Source: Clostridium polyendosporum
Lineage (GTDB): Bacteria; Bacillota; Clostridia; Clostridiales; Clostridiaceae
Assembly: GCF_018332455.1 (NCBI RefSeq)
Contig: NZ_BOPZ01000014.1
Coordinates: forward strand, 1-64,000
Direction: 5' to 3'
Length of the DNA stretch: 64,000 bases
In this document: in pieces, positions 18,585 through 25,752 of the stretch
How the letters are laid out: each line of letters starts with the position of its first letter
How positions within the stretch are numbered: the stretch's first letter is position 1
Translations under genes and position numbers: made by a program
Notes under the pieces: generated by a model
What the model was told of the DNA's origin: nothing
Seen by the model: only the letters and a program-made list of their open reading frames with translations
Database searches by the model: none

Positions 18585-19042
18585 AGTTTAATCTCCTTTA
18601 TATAATCATATCTTTTACCATAATATTTGATGGTAACCTTTCTGATATTTTCACCTAGATCAGGCATTTTAGTAATGTTTATATGTACATAGTTATCAGG
18701 TATCAGCTCTTCTATATAGTTAGCCCATTCAATGATGCTTATTCCATCACTAAATATATATTCATCAAAACCTATTGCATATATTTCATCAGGGTCATTT
18801 ACTCTATATACATCAAAATGATAGAGAGTATGTCTTCCACTATGATACTCATTAACTATATTAAAGGTAGGACTAGTAATATGCTCTTTTACACCTAACC
18901 CCTTGGCAATCCCCTTGGTTATATGTGTTTTTCCAGTACCTAAGTTCCCTGTTAAACAAAATATATCTCCACCTTGGGCAAGTGAACCTATCTTCTCTCC
19001 AAGTTCAAGAGTTTTATCAACACTATCAACTAAAAACTCCAT
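18581..19042 (-). CDS. tsaE: tRNA threonylcarbamoyladenosine synthesis ATPase TsaE
   Basis: TsaE is the small ATPase that powers the t6A synthesis complex. G-N-L-G-T-G-K-T (about residues 32-39) is the Walker A, H-F-D-V-Y-R and I-I-E-W-A are the other conserved motifs. The 153-residue length is normal. The start ATG at 19042 has GAAAGGAG upstream. It heads the leftward operon; a terminator-like hairpin sits in its leader at 19115-19134. Confidence 0.95.
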   Translation of the reverse strand: MEFLVDSVDKTLELGEKIGSLAQGGDIFCLTGNLGTGKTHITKGIAKGLGVKEHITSPTFNIVNEYHSGRHTLYHFDVYRVNDPDEIYAIGFDEYIFSDGISIIEWANYIEELIPDNYVHINITKMPDLGENIRKVTIKYYGKRYDYIKEIKL

Positions 19043-19114
19043 GGAAAACTCCTTTCAAAATAAAATACTCCAATACTTCCTTTATTATTCTATCCAAAAA
19101 TTTATAAAAAGAAA

Positions 19115-19134
19115 AGGTAATCATAGGATTACCT
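19115..19134 (-). terminator. Terminator-like hairpin in the tsaE leader
   Basis: AGGTAATCC pairs with GGATTACCT and on the minus strand is followed by TTTTCTTTTT. No leftward gene ends just upstream, so it may be an attenuator for the tsaE operon rather than a normal gene end. Confidence 0.5.
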
Positions 19135-19340
19135 AAGTAGATTTTTAAAACTTTTAAGCGTTTTATTACATGGAAAGCTATATTTAATAATTCTATCTAA
19201 GTATATTAAATAGATTTTTTATTGGCATTTTGGTAAAATTTATCGTAATGGAGAGTGTGAGGAATATTTTATAAATAAAAATATTTATATTTAGTATCTT
19301 TGAAGGAAAATACCGTAGTATTATTGAATATTTTTACAAT

Positions 19341-19358
19341 AATGTTATATATAACATT
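19341..19358. promoter_or_regulatory. Perfect 18-bp palindrome upstream of the ZnuA-like gene
   Basis: AATGTTATATATAACATT is fully self-complementary and sits 10 bases ahead of the -35 box. A partial half-site (TTAATGTT) follows at once. It is a candidate operator; the regulator is not known. Confidence 0.45.
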
Positions 19359-19368
19359 AAGTTAATGT

Positions 19369-19397
19369 TTGAAATAATATTTATTTAGTTATAAAAT
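19369..19397 (+). promoter_or_regulatory. Candidate promoter of the ZnuA-like gene
   Basis: TTGAAA, 17 bases, then TAAAAT. The remaining part of the 19043-19425 gap is AT-rich and has no other visible element. Confidence 0.45.
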
Positions 19398-19425
19398 AAT
19401 AAGTATGTAAAGAGAGGTGGAAAAG

Positions 19426-20352
19426 GTGAAAAAGTTTAATATGAAGAAATTCACTTTTTTGTTAATAATGGTCAATGTATTTTTTTTTATTGCCCTAAGT
19501 GTGTACTCTACACCTAAAGCAGCTAATTCAGATAATAATAAAATAGAAGAGAGAGATACCTATCTCAATATAATAGTAACGAATAAATTGATTTTTTCAA
19601 TGACTAAAGAGATAGTTAAGAATAAGCATAATATAGAGTATATGTTTAAAAATGAGGATGAAGCACAAAAATTTACTTTTTCTCAGGATTCTCTAGATAA
19701 TATTTCATCAATGGATTTTTTTCTTTATATGGGGTCAGGTGCTGAACCGTGGATTAATGACTTTATTAATGGATTAAAAAAGGGAAAAGTAGGTGTAATT
19801 AATTTATCTAGAGGAACTAGAACCTTAAATTATTCTAAACCTAAGGTTATAAATAATAATGAAGTAAAAGTTAATCCCTACTATTGGTTAAGTCCAGATG
19901 ATTATAAAATTTCTCTATATAATATAAAGAGTGCAATTCAAGATAGAGATCCTAAAAATAGAGAATACTATGAAGATAATTATGAAGTTTTAATTCAAAA
20001 AATAGATAAGGAAGTAGAAGGATTAAAACAAGAGCAGAAAATATTGAATGAGTATAATATTTATCTTTTAGGTGATAATTTAGAGTATCTCATGAAGTCT
20101 TTAGGAATAGAATATTCAAAAATACCATTAGGGGAAGAGCCTCAAGAATACATAAAGACTTTTGGTGAGTTAAAGGGGTCTAAAAAACTTATAATTTATG
20201 ACGATATTAAAGCTATGGAAGACATTAAAAAATATGTAGTAGGATTAAATGTAAAAGAGTTAAATATAAAGATACCAAATTATTCTGATGACTATTTAAG
20301 TTATATTAACAACATTAAGGAACAGCTTAAGGCTCTAGATAGTAGCAAATAA
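19426..20352 (+). CDS. ZnuA-fold substrate-binding-like protein without metal ligands
   Basis: A 308-residue exported or anchored protein (hydrophobic residues 8-26, no lipobox cysteine). Its outline follows cluster A-I metal-binding lipoproteins: F-F-L-Y-M-G-S-G-A-E-P-W-I-N near 104-117, N-P-Y-Y-W-L-S-P-D near 154-162 with the D-P-x-N-x-x-Y-Y-x-x-N helix after it. In true ZnuA these places hold the metal histidines (P-H-D-F, D-P-H-x-W, G-H-x-A-F); here they read A-Q-K-F, N-P-Y-Y-W and G-D-N-L. Metal binding is probably lost or altered. I chose GTG 19426 with GAGGTGG upstream over GTG 19417. It is not next to transporter genes. Function unknown. Confidence 0.65.
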   Translation: MKKFNMKKFTFLLIMVNVFFFIALSVYSTPKAANSDNNKIEERDTYLNIIVTNKLIFSMTKEIVKNKHNIEYMFKNEDEAQKFTFSQDSLDNISSMDFFLYMGSGAEPWINDFINGLKKGKVGVINLSRGTRTLNYSKPKVINNNEVKVNPYYWLSPDDYKISLYNIKSAIQDRDPKNREYYEDNYEVLIQKIDKEVEGLKQEQKILNEYNIYLLGDNLEYLMKSLGIEYSKIPLGEEPQEYIKTFGELKGSKKLIIYDDIKAMEDIKKYVVGLNVKELNIKIPNYSDDYLSYINNIKEQLKALDSSK

Positions 20353-20356
20353 TTAG

Positions 20357-20443
20357 AGTATATTCAACTTATATATCCTTAGAAAAAGCAGTGCATATCG
20401 AGTATATTATCACGAATTGTTTAAGGAGTGAAGTTGTGTATTT
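20357..20443 (+). repeat. Family B MITE-like element, copy 2 (left end decayed)
   Basis: Its right half keeps GCATATCGAG, GAATTGTTTAAGGAGTGAAG and TTGTGTAT. The left terminal repeat is only a trace (TATTCAACTT). Confidence 0.6.
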
Positions 20444-20445
20444 AT

Positions 20446-20474
20446 GTTAGGCTCGATGCCTATTAAATTTTATT
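20446..20474 (+). repeat. Family A dispersed repeat, copy 6 (second hairpin only)
   Basis: TTAGGCTCGATGCCTATTAA followed by ATTTTATTT. It directly abuts a family B copy. Confidence 0.55.
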
Positions 20475-20492
20475 TCTCTTAATATTAGACTT

Positions 20493-20534
20493 AATCATGA
20501 TTGTACCACTATAAGGAACAATCATGATTTTTTT
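20493..20534 (+). terminator. Terminator after the ZnuA-like gene
   Basis: AATCATGATTGT pairs with ACAATCATGATT and is followed by TTTTT. Confidence 0.8.
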
Positions 20535-20629
20535 ACTGTATAGAAAATTATAAAATCGTCAAGTTATGGATAACTTATAACACAATCCACGGAGTGGACT
20601 TTTTACAACAGAAAAAATTAATAAAACTA

Positions 20630-20658
20630 TTGCATTTTGTAATAAAATATTATATAAT
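20630..20658 (+). promoter_or_regulatory. Promoter of the first tRNA-Trp
   Basis: TTGCAT, 17 bases, TATAAT. The second tRNA-Trp has the same TTGCAT-17-TATAAT pattern, so the promoter was probably duplicated with the gene. Confidence 0.75.
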
Positions 20659-20672
20659 CTTTTTTGTAGCGA

Positions 20673-20748
20673 AGGGGTATAGCTCAATTGGTAGAGTAGC
20701 GGTCTCCAAAACCGTTGGTTCCGGGTTCAAGTCCTCGTGCCCCTGCCA
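20673..20748 (+). tRNA. tRNA-Trp(CCA), copy 1, with an imperfect T stem
   Basis: A 76-base cloverleaf with encoded CCA. AGGGGTA pairs with TGCCCCT; the anticodon loop CTCCAAA gives CCA, so it reads UGG. The T arm is CCGGG - TTCAAGT - CCTCG, which contains a C-C mismatch at its second pair. The other tRNA-Trp in this window has a fully pairable T stem and otherwise identical first 47 bases. It may still function but looks diverged. Confidence 0.92.
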
Positions 20749-20750
20749 TA

Positions 20751-20787
20751 AAAAAGCTTTAGCATATTAATATGCTAAAGCTTTTTT
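20751..20787. terminator. Terminator after the first tRNA-Trp
   Basis: AAAGCTTTAGCATATTA pairs perfectly with its complement and is bounded by A and T runs, so it can work both ways. Confidence 0.85.
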
Positions 20788-20861
20788 ATTTTAAATAAGT
20801 AACAAAATAATAATAATTACATATACTTTTATAGTGTAGGAAATTTTATATGGAGGAATAT

Positions 20862-21302
20862 ATGTATTATTGTTATTGCCCTTTGCAAAGTATGAAAACA
20901 ACGGATGATGGTTTGGAGATGATGTATCCAAAGATTTACCATAAAGTATATCCAATGGTGATGTCTTATTGTGATTCCATGGAGAAGAAGTATGGTCCCA
21001 TGTATAGACCAAGTAAGGAAGAATTAAAAAAGATTTCTGATGATATGTATGAAAAAATGAAAGATTACTTAGATGATTGTATTGATGACGATGATACTGA
21101 TGATGACGATGATTGTAATAGATATGAATACGATAGATTCGCAGATAACGAGTATAATACAAGGCAGCGTCGTTATGGAAGAAGAAGGGCTGTAAGAGAT
21201 TTATTTAGCATATTACTACTTAGTCAGTTATTCGGTAGAAGACCATATCCATATTATTCATACTATCCACAATATCCACAATATCCATACTATGGATATT
21301 AA
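20862..21302 (+). CDS. Tyrosine- and aspartate-rich small protein, possibly spore coat
   Basis: I do not recognise a named family. The 146 residues fall into three parts: a Cys/Tyr-rich head (M-Y-Y-C-Y-C-P), a very acidic middle with a run of D residues near 76-86, and a basic segment (R-R-Y-G-R-R-R-A) leading into a short hydrophobic stretch and a tail of repeated Y-P-Q and P-Y-Y units. Such tyrosine-rich, low-complexity composition is common in clostridial spore coat and exosporium proteins, which is the best guess. I start at ATG 20862, five bases after GGAGG; ATG 20850 lies before that site. Confidence 0.6.
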   Translation: MYYCYCPLQSMKTTDDGLEMMYPKIYHKVYPMVMSYCDSMEKKYGPMYRPSKEELKKISDDMYEKMKDYLDDCIDDDDTDDDDDCNRYEYDRFADNEYNTRQRRYGRRRAVRDLFSILLLSQLFGRRPYPYYSYYPQYPQYPYYGY

Positions 21303-21362
21303 TTAGGTTAGTATAAGAAGTTTTAATAATAAATATACTTTTATAATCCATCTCCTAAAAAT

Positions 21363-21393
21363 TATAGAGGGTGACATTAGGTCACCCTCTATA
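21363..21393. terminator. Bidirectional terminator between convergent genes
   Basis: TATAGAGGGTGAC pairs with GTCACCCTCTATA around ATTAG. Confidence 0.8.
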
Positions 21394-21399
21394 ATAATC

Positions 21400-22467
21400 T
21401 TATACTGATAATATTTCTTTTTCTAATTCTTCCATAAGCTCTTTAACAGTAACTATTTTATTAAGCCTATATGCATTTTCTCCACAAAAAATTAACCCCT
21501 CATCTACGTTTCCACTAACAGCGTTAATTAGTGCTTGAGTAATGCAATAAGGTGTTGTTTGAGGGTTGCACGGAGTTAAGCAGCGATAACATTTTGTTAC
21601 CTTCATGCCCTCTAAGTTTACTTTTTGAACAAACTTATTATTTATAGCACGACCTGGCATTCCTACTGGACTTTTAACTATTTTTATGCTTTCTTTATTA
21701 CTATTTATATAGGCATTTTTAAAATTAATATGTGCATCACATTCTTCGGTAGTTACAAATCTTGTAGCCATTTGAACTCCGCCAGCACCAAGTTTTAAGT
21801 ATTTAGCAATATCATATCCATCAAAAACTCCTCCAGCAGCAATTACTGGAATAGATTTATTATATTTTTCTTCATAAGACTTAACTACGTTTACAATGTC
21901 TACTATAGTTTTATCAAAATCAATATCATCTCTTTCTAGGTCTTCCTTTACGAATCCAAGATGACCTCCAGCCTTAGGTCCTTCAACTATAATTGCATCA
22001 GGTGAAACTTGATGATGTTTATCCCACATTCTAAGAATTACATTCGCAGCTTTTAATGAAGATACAATTGGAGCAATCTTTACATTAAAACCTTTAGTTA
22101 GTTTTGGTAGATTAGTAGGAAGACCAGCACCAGATATTATTAGGTCAATGCCTGCTTCTATGGCTGCCTTTACATTCTCATCATAATATTTCATTGCTAC
22201 CATTAGGTTAAGTCCAATTATTCCATCAGGTGCTTTTTCTTTTGCAATTTTAATATGTTTTTTTAATGCTCTTAAGTTAGCTTGAAGAGTATTTACTTCG
22301 AAGTCTTCCTCAGTATATCCTATTTGAGCTCCTGATATAACTCCTATTCCGCCTGCATTTGCAACAGCAGAAGCTAGATTTGAGGAAGATACTCCTACGC
22401 CCATACCACCTTGTATTATTGGCAACCTTGCTACCAAGTTTCCGATCTTTAATGGTTTGATTTCCAC
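21400..22467 (-). CDS. Nitronate monooxygenase-like flavoprotein
   Basis: A 355-residue FMN-dependent TIM-barrel protein of the 2-nitropropane dioxygenase / nitronate monooxygenase family, also related to the enoyl reductase FabK. P-I-I-Q-G-G-M-G-V-G at the N-terminus, G-A-G-L-P-T near 120, V-E-G-P-K-A-G-G-H-L-G near 170 and A-A-G-G-V-F-D-G near 215 are the usual flavin-site motifs. The C-terminal third carries four cysteines (C-Y-R-C-L-T-P-C and C-G-E-N) not needed for FMN binding. I start at GTG 22467, nine bases after AGGAG; the TTG at 22476 touches that site. The physiological substrate is unclear. Confidence 0.8.
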   Translation of the reverse strand: MEIKPLKIGNLVARLPIIQGGMGVGVSSSNLASAVANAGGIGVISGAQIGYTEEDFEVNTLQANLRALKKHIKIAKEKAPDGIIGLNLMVAMKYYDENVKAAIEAGIDLIISGAGLPTNLPKLTKGFNVKIAPIVSSLKAANVILRMWDKHHQVSPDAIIVEGPKAGGHLGFVKEDLERDDIDFDKTIVDIVNVVKSYEEKYNKSIPVIAAGGVFDGYDIAKYLKLGAGGVQMATRFVTTEECDAHINFKNAYINSNKESIKIVKSPVGMPGRAINNKFVQKVNLEGMKVTKCYRCLTPCNPQTTPYCITQALINAVSGNVDEGLIFCGENAYRLNKIVTVKELMEELEKEILSV

Positions 22468-22684
22468 GAAAAACAACTCCTTTTGATTTAGAACACTTTA
22501 ATTGTAAATATTTTGACTATAAAAGTATTTTATAGTTAATTATAGATTATTATTTAGTTTTTCACAAGTTATTTTAAACTGCTATACATTAATATAGCTA
22601 GAATATATTAACAAAATGTACATATTTTTTTACCTATATAAGTAATTATTATAAAAATATGAAAATTAATAGAGAAATTTTGTG

Positions 22685-22713
22685 TTGCATTACTTCATAA
22701 TGTATAGTATAAT
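22685..22713 (+). promoter_or_regulatory. Promoter of the second tRNA-Trp
   Basis: TTGCAT, 17 bases, TATAAT, matching that of the first copy. The gap before it (22468-22684) shows nothing else. Confidence 0.75.
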
Positions 22714-22730
22714 ATATTCTGTTAATGTAA

Positions 22731-22806
22731 AGGGGTATAGCTCAATTGGTAGAGTAGCGGTCTCCAAAACCGTTGGTTGCGGGTTCGATTCCTGCTGCCC
22801 CTGCCA
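22731..22806 (+). tRNA. tRNA-Trp(CCA), copy 2
   Basis: 76 bases with encoded CCA and the same acceptor stem, D arm and CCA anticodon as copy 1. The T arm, GCGGG - TTCGATT - CCTGC, pairs fully with one G-T pair, so this is likely the main tRNA-Trp. An integrase gene relic lies about 140 bases downstream. Confidence 0.97.
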
Positions 22807-22829
22807 AACAACTTAGAAACGTGAGAATG

Positions 22830-22872
22830 AAGAGTTCTAGCGGATTTTATAATCTGTTAGGACTCTTTTCCT
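22830..22872 (+). terminator. Terminator after the second tRNA-Trp
   Basis: AAGAGTTCTAGCGGATT pairs with AATCTGTTAGGACTCTT (two G-T pairs) and is followed by TTCC-TTT. Confidence 0.75.
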
Positions 22873-22945
22873 TTATCTCTAAAATAGCTTTAATCCGTTG
22901 ATGTGATTTACTTCTAAAATTTTACAAAGTGAGGAGTATCAATGC

Positions 22946-23077
22946 TTATAAAGAAAATAGTAGTTTAGATATTTTAGTATTAGAGAATATCTGTATTTCT
23001 TTTTCTTCTGCCTCCTTTTTTGTTTTGCCGTAGAATTCTTTTCTGATTAGTTTTCCTTTACTGTCTCTTGAAATTGT
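22946..23077 (-). pseudogene. Relic of a tyrosine integrase gene next to tRNA-Trp
   Basis: On the minus strand a 43-codon open stretch between two stops reads D-S-K-G-K-L-I-R-K-E-F-Y-G-K-T-K-K-E-A-E-E-K. The pattern basic strand - F-Y-G-K-T-K-K-E-A-E is typical of the N-terminal arm-type DNA-binding domain of phage and conjugative-element tyrosine integrases. It has no start codon or ribosome site, and the frame breaks on both sides. Position beside a tRNA gene fits an old integration event. No catalytic domain survives. The rest of 22873-23237 is AT-rich with nothing else recognisable. Confidence 0.5.
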
Positions 23078-23237
23078 TTAGTCTAAATTAATATTGTTCT
23101 AAATATGCATAAAATAAGTGTTTAAACACAATTCCTATAGCCTAAAATATGGCTTTTTAATGATGTGAAACTTAAGATAAAAATTATCAATGGAAAAATG
23201 TTATTAATAAAACATAAGTTTTTGATAATAAACAGTT

Positions 23238-23266
23238 GACATTACCAATAAAAAGGTATATATTAA
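23238..23266 (+). promoter_or_regulatory. Promoter of the cooS operon
   Basis: A consensus TTGACA, 17 bases, TATATT, leaving a leader of about 120 bases before cooS. Confidence 0.7.
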
Positions 23267-23395
23267 AACTATACTAATTTTGTATACTTTGTTTAATAAA
23301 TTACTATAATTATTAAATTTCTTTAGGCAAATATGTGCCCATAATTTAAAAAATAAAATGATACTAAAAAAATATATTATTAAGGGGGATTTGTT

Positions 23396-25285
23396 ATGTC
23401 AATGTGTGGAAATTGTACAACATGCCAATCAGCAGATAAGGTTCTAGAAGGATTTATAGGCTCTATGAATATGGAGACTTCTCATCATAGAGTGGAAAAT
23501 CAAAAGATAAAATGTGGATTTGGACAACAAGGTGTATGCTGTAGACTATGTGCTAATGGACCCTGTAGAATAACTCCAAAATCACCAAGAGGAGTATGTG
23601 GAGCTAATGCAGATACTATAGTTGCAAGAAACTTTTTAAGATCTGTATCATCAGGAGCTGCTTGCTATCTCCATGTTATTGAAAATACTGCATTAAACCT
23701 AAAATCTATAGGTGAAACTAATGGAACCATAAAGGGAGTTAACGCTTTAAATAGAGTAGCTGAAATTTTCAATATAGAAGAAGAGGATATGCATAAAAAA
23801 GCAGTTTTAGTAGCTGAAAAAGTCCTTAGTGATATATACAAGCCTAGATATGAAAAAATGGAGCTTGTAGAAAAAATGGCTTACAAACCTAGAGTAGAAA
23901 ATTGGAAAAAGTTAAATATAATGCCTGGTGGAGCCAAAGCAGAAGTATTTGATGCTGTAGTTAAAACGTCTACAAATCTAAGTAGTGATCCAGTAGATAT
24001 GCTATTACACTGTTTAAATCTTGGAATATCTACAGGACTTTATGGACTTACACTTACAAATCTACTTAACGATGTTATGCTTGGAGAACCTGTAATAAGA
24101 CCAGCTAAAGTAGGTTTTAAAGTTGTAGATACTGATTATATAAACATAATGATTACTGGACATCAACATTCTACAATATCCCACCTACAAGACGTGTTAA
24201 ATGATGAAAAGATGGTGGAAAAAGCTAAAAAAGCTGGTGCAAAGGGCTTTAAACTTGTTGGATGTACTTGTGTAGGACAGGATCTACAATTAAGAGGAGA
24301 ACATTACAAAGAAATATTCTCAGGTCATGCTGGGAACAACTTTACAAGCGAAGCATTAATAGCAACTGGCGGAGTAGACATAATAGTTTCAGAATTTAAC
24401 TGTACACTTCCAGGTATTGAACCTATTGTTGATGAATTTATGGTTAAAATGATATGTTTAGATGATGTAGCAAAGAAAGCAAATGCTGAGTACATACAAT
24501 ACTCATTTGAAAATAGAGAAGAAATAAGTAGCTATATTATAGATGAAGCTGTTAAGAGTTACACCTCTAGAAGAGATAAAATTACAATGAATATACCAAA
24601 GGATCATGGTTATGATGATGTAATAACTGGAGTTAGTGAACAATCTCTTAAAAATTTCCTTGGTGGAACTTGGGAACCTCTTGTGGACTTAATTGCATCA
24701 GGAAAAATTAAAGGAGTAGCGGGAGTGGTTGGATGTTCAAACCTTACTGCTAAAGGTCATGATATATTTACTGTGGAATTAACTAAAGAGCTTATAAAGA
24801 GAGATATAATAGTTCTTTCAGCTGGATGTTCCAGTGGTGGACTTGAAAACGTAGGTTTAATGTCTCCAGCAGCTGCAGAACTTGCAGGAGAAAATTTAAA
24901 AGAAGTATGTAAGAGCTTAGGAATACCTCCTGTATTAAACTTTGGACCATGTCTTGCAATAGGAAGACTTGAATTAGTCGCAACAGAGCTTGCTGAATTT
25001 TTAGGAATAGATATTCCTCAGCTTCCACTAGTATTATCTGCACCACAATGGCTAGAAGAGCAAGCTTTAGCTGACGGAGCTTTTGGATTAGCTCTTGGAC
25101 TTCCACTTCACCTTGCAATACCTCCTTTTATAACAGGAAGTAAGGTAGTAACAAAAGTTCTTACAGAGGATCTTGAAACCTTAACAGGTGGGAAACTTAT
25201 ACTTGAAGATGATGTAATAAAAGCAGCTGATAAGCTTGAAGAAATTGTAGTTAATAAAAGACAAGAATTAGGTCTTAAATTATAG
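23396..25285 (+). CDS. cooS: Anaerobic carbon monoxide dehydrogenase catalytic subunit
   Basis: CooS is the nickel-iron-sulfur enzyme that interconverts CO and CO2 with low-potential electrons. The 629 residues are the normal length. The N-terminal cysteines (M-C-G-N-C-T-T-C, then C-G-F-G-Q-Q-G-V-C-C-R-L-C and P-C-R-I) supply clusters D and B. Later motifs include the histidine-rich G-H-Q-H-S-T near 252-257 and G-C-T-C-V-G near 286-291, G-V-V-G-C-S-N near 442-448 and S-A-G-C-S-S-G-G near 471-478, which belong to the cluster C region. The ATG follows GGGGG. cooF and an NADH oxidoreductase come next in one unit. No acetyl-CoA synthase gene is nearby. Confidence 0.97.
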   Translation: MSMCGNCTTCQSADKVLEGFIGSMNMETSHHRVENQKIKCGFGQQGVCCRLCANGPCRITPKSPRGVCGANADTIVARNFLRSVSSGAACYLHVIENTALNLKSIGETNGTIKGVNALNRVAEIFNIEEEDMHKKAVLVAEKVLSDIYKPRYEKMELVEKMAYKPRVENWKKLNIMPGGAKAEVFDAVVKTSTNLSSDPVDMLLHCLNLGISTGLYGLTLTNLLNDVMLGEPVIRPAKVGFKVVDTDYINIMITGHQHSTISHLQDVLNDEKMVEKAKKAGAKGFKLVGCTCVGQDLQLRGEHYKEIFSGHAGNNFTSEALIATGGVDIIVSEFNCTLPGIEPIVDEFMVKMICLDDVAKKANAEYIQYSFENREEISSYIIDEAVKSYTSRRDKITMNIPKDHGYDDVITGVSEQSLKNFLGGTWEPLVDLIASGKIKGVAGVVGCSNLTAKGHDIFTVELTKELIKRDIIVLSAGCSSGGLENVGLMSPAAAELAGENLKEVCKSLGIPPVLNFGPCLAIGRLELVATELAEFLGIDIPQLPLVLSAPQWLEEQALADGAFGLALGLPLHLAIPPFITGSKVVTKVLTEDLETLTGGKLILEDDVIKAADKLEEIVVNKRQELGLKL

Positions 25286-25302
25286 ATTGGTGGTGTGCTT
25301 TT

Positions 25303-25752
25303 ATGAAGAGAATTATGATAAATAAGGAATTGTGTATTTCTTGTTTAAACTGTTACATTGCCTGTGCTGCAGAGCACAATGACAGTGGTAAGTCTATGCT
25401 GGATGTAGATCTTGAAAATATTAAAAATGAAGGAAGAAACCATATTGCTTTAGATGGTACAGGGAAACCAGTTCCTATATTCTGCCGCCACTGTGACGAA
25501 CCAGAGTGTGTTACTACCTGTATGAGTGGTGCCATGACTAAGAATAAGGATACCGGTGTGGTCTCTTATGATAAAGAAAAATGTGCTTCATGCTTTATGT
25601 GTGTAATGTCCTGTCCTTATGGAGTATTAAAACCTGATACAGAAACTAAAAAAGTTGTAGTGAAATGTGACTTATGTAATGGGAGAGAGGTCCCAAGATG
25701 TGTGGAAAACTGTCCAACTGGTGCAATATATATTCAGGAGGTGAATGTATAA
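25303..25752 (+). CDS. cooF: CooF-type 4Fe-4S electron transfer protein
   Basis: A 149-residue polyferredoxin. It has the order C-I-S-C-L-N-C-Y-I-A-C, C-R-H-C-D-E-P-E-C, C-A-S-C-F-M-C-V-M-S-C-P-Y-G and C-D-L-C ... C-V-E-N-C-P-T-G, enough cysteines for four cubane clusters, as in CooF and the HycB/DmsB-like proteins. It lies 17 bases after cooS and its stop overlaps the next start, so it most likely takes electrons from CooS and passes them to the flavoprotein downstream. Confidence 0.93.
   Translation: MKRIMINKELCISCLNCYIACAAEHNDSGKSMLDVDLENIKNEGRNHIALDGTGKPVPIFCRHCDEPECVTTCMSGAMTKNKDTGVVSYDKEKCASCFMCVMSCPYGVLKPDTETKKVVVKCDLCNGREVPRCVENCPTGAIYIQEVNV

Noticed and set aside
20791-21162. Minus-strand open frame rich in His and Tyr codons
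   Set aside because: It is the mirror of the Asp/Tyr-rich gene on the plus strand and has no ribosome site.
22946-23077. A complete small gene on the minus strand
   Set aside because: No start codon or ribosome site, and stops close both ends; better read as an integrase relic.
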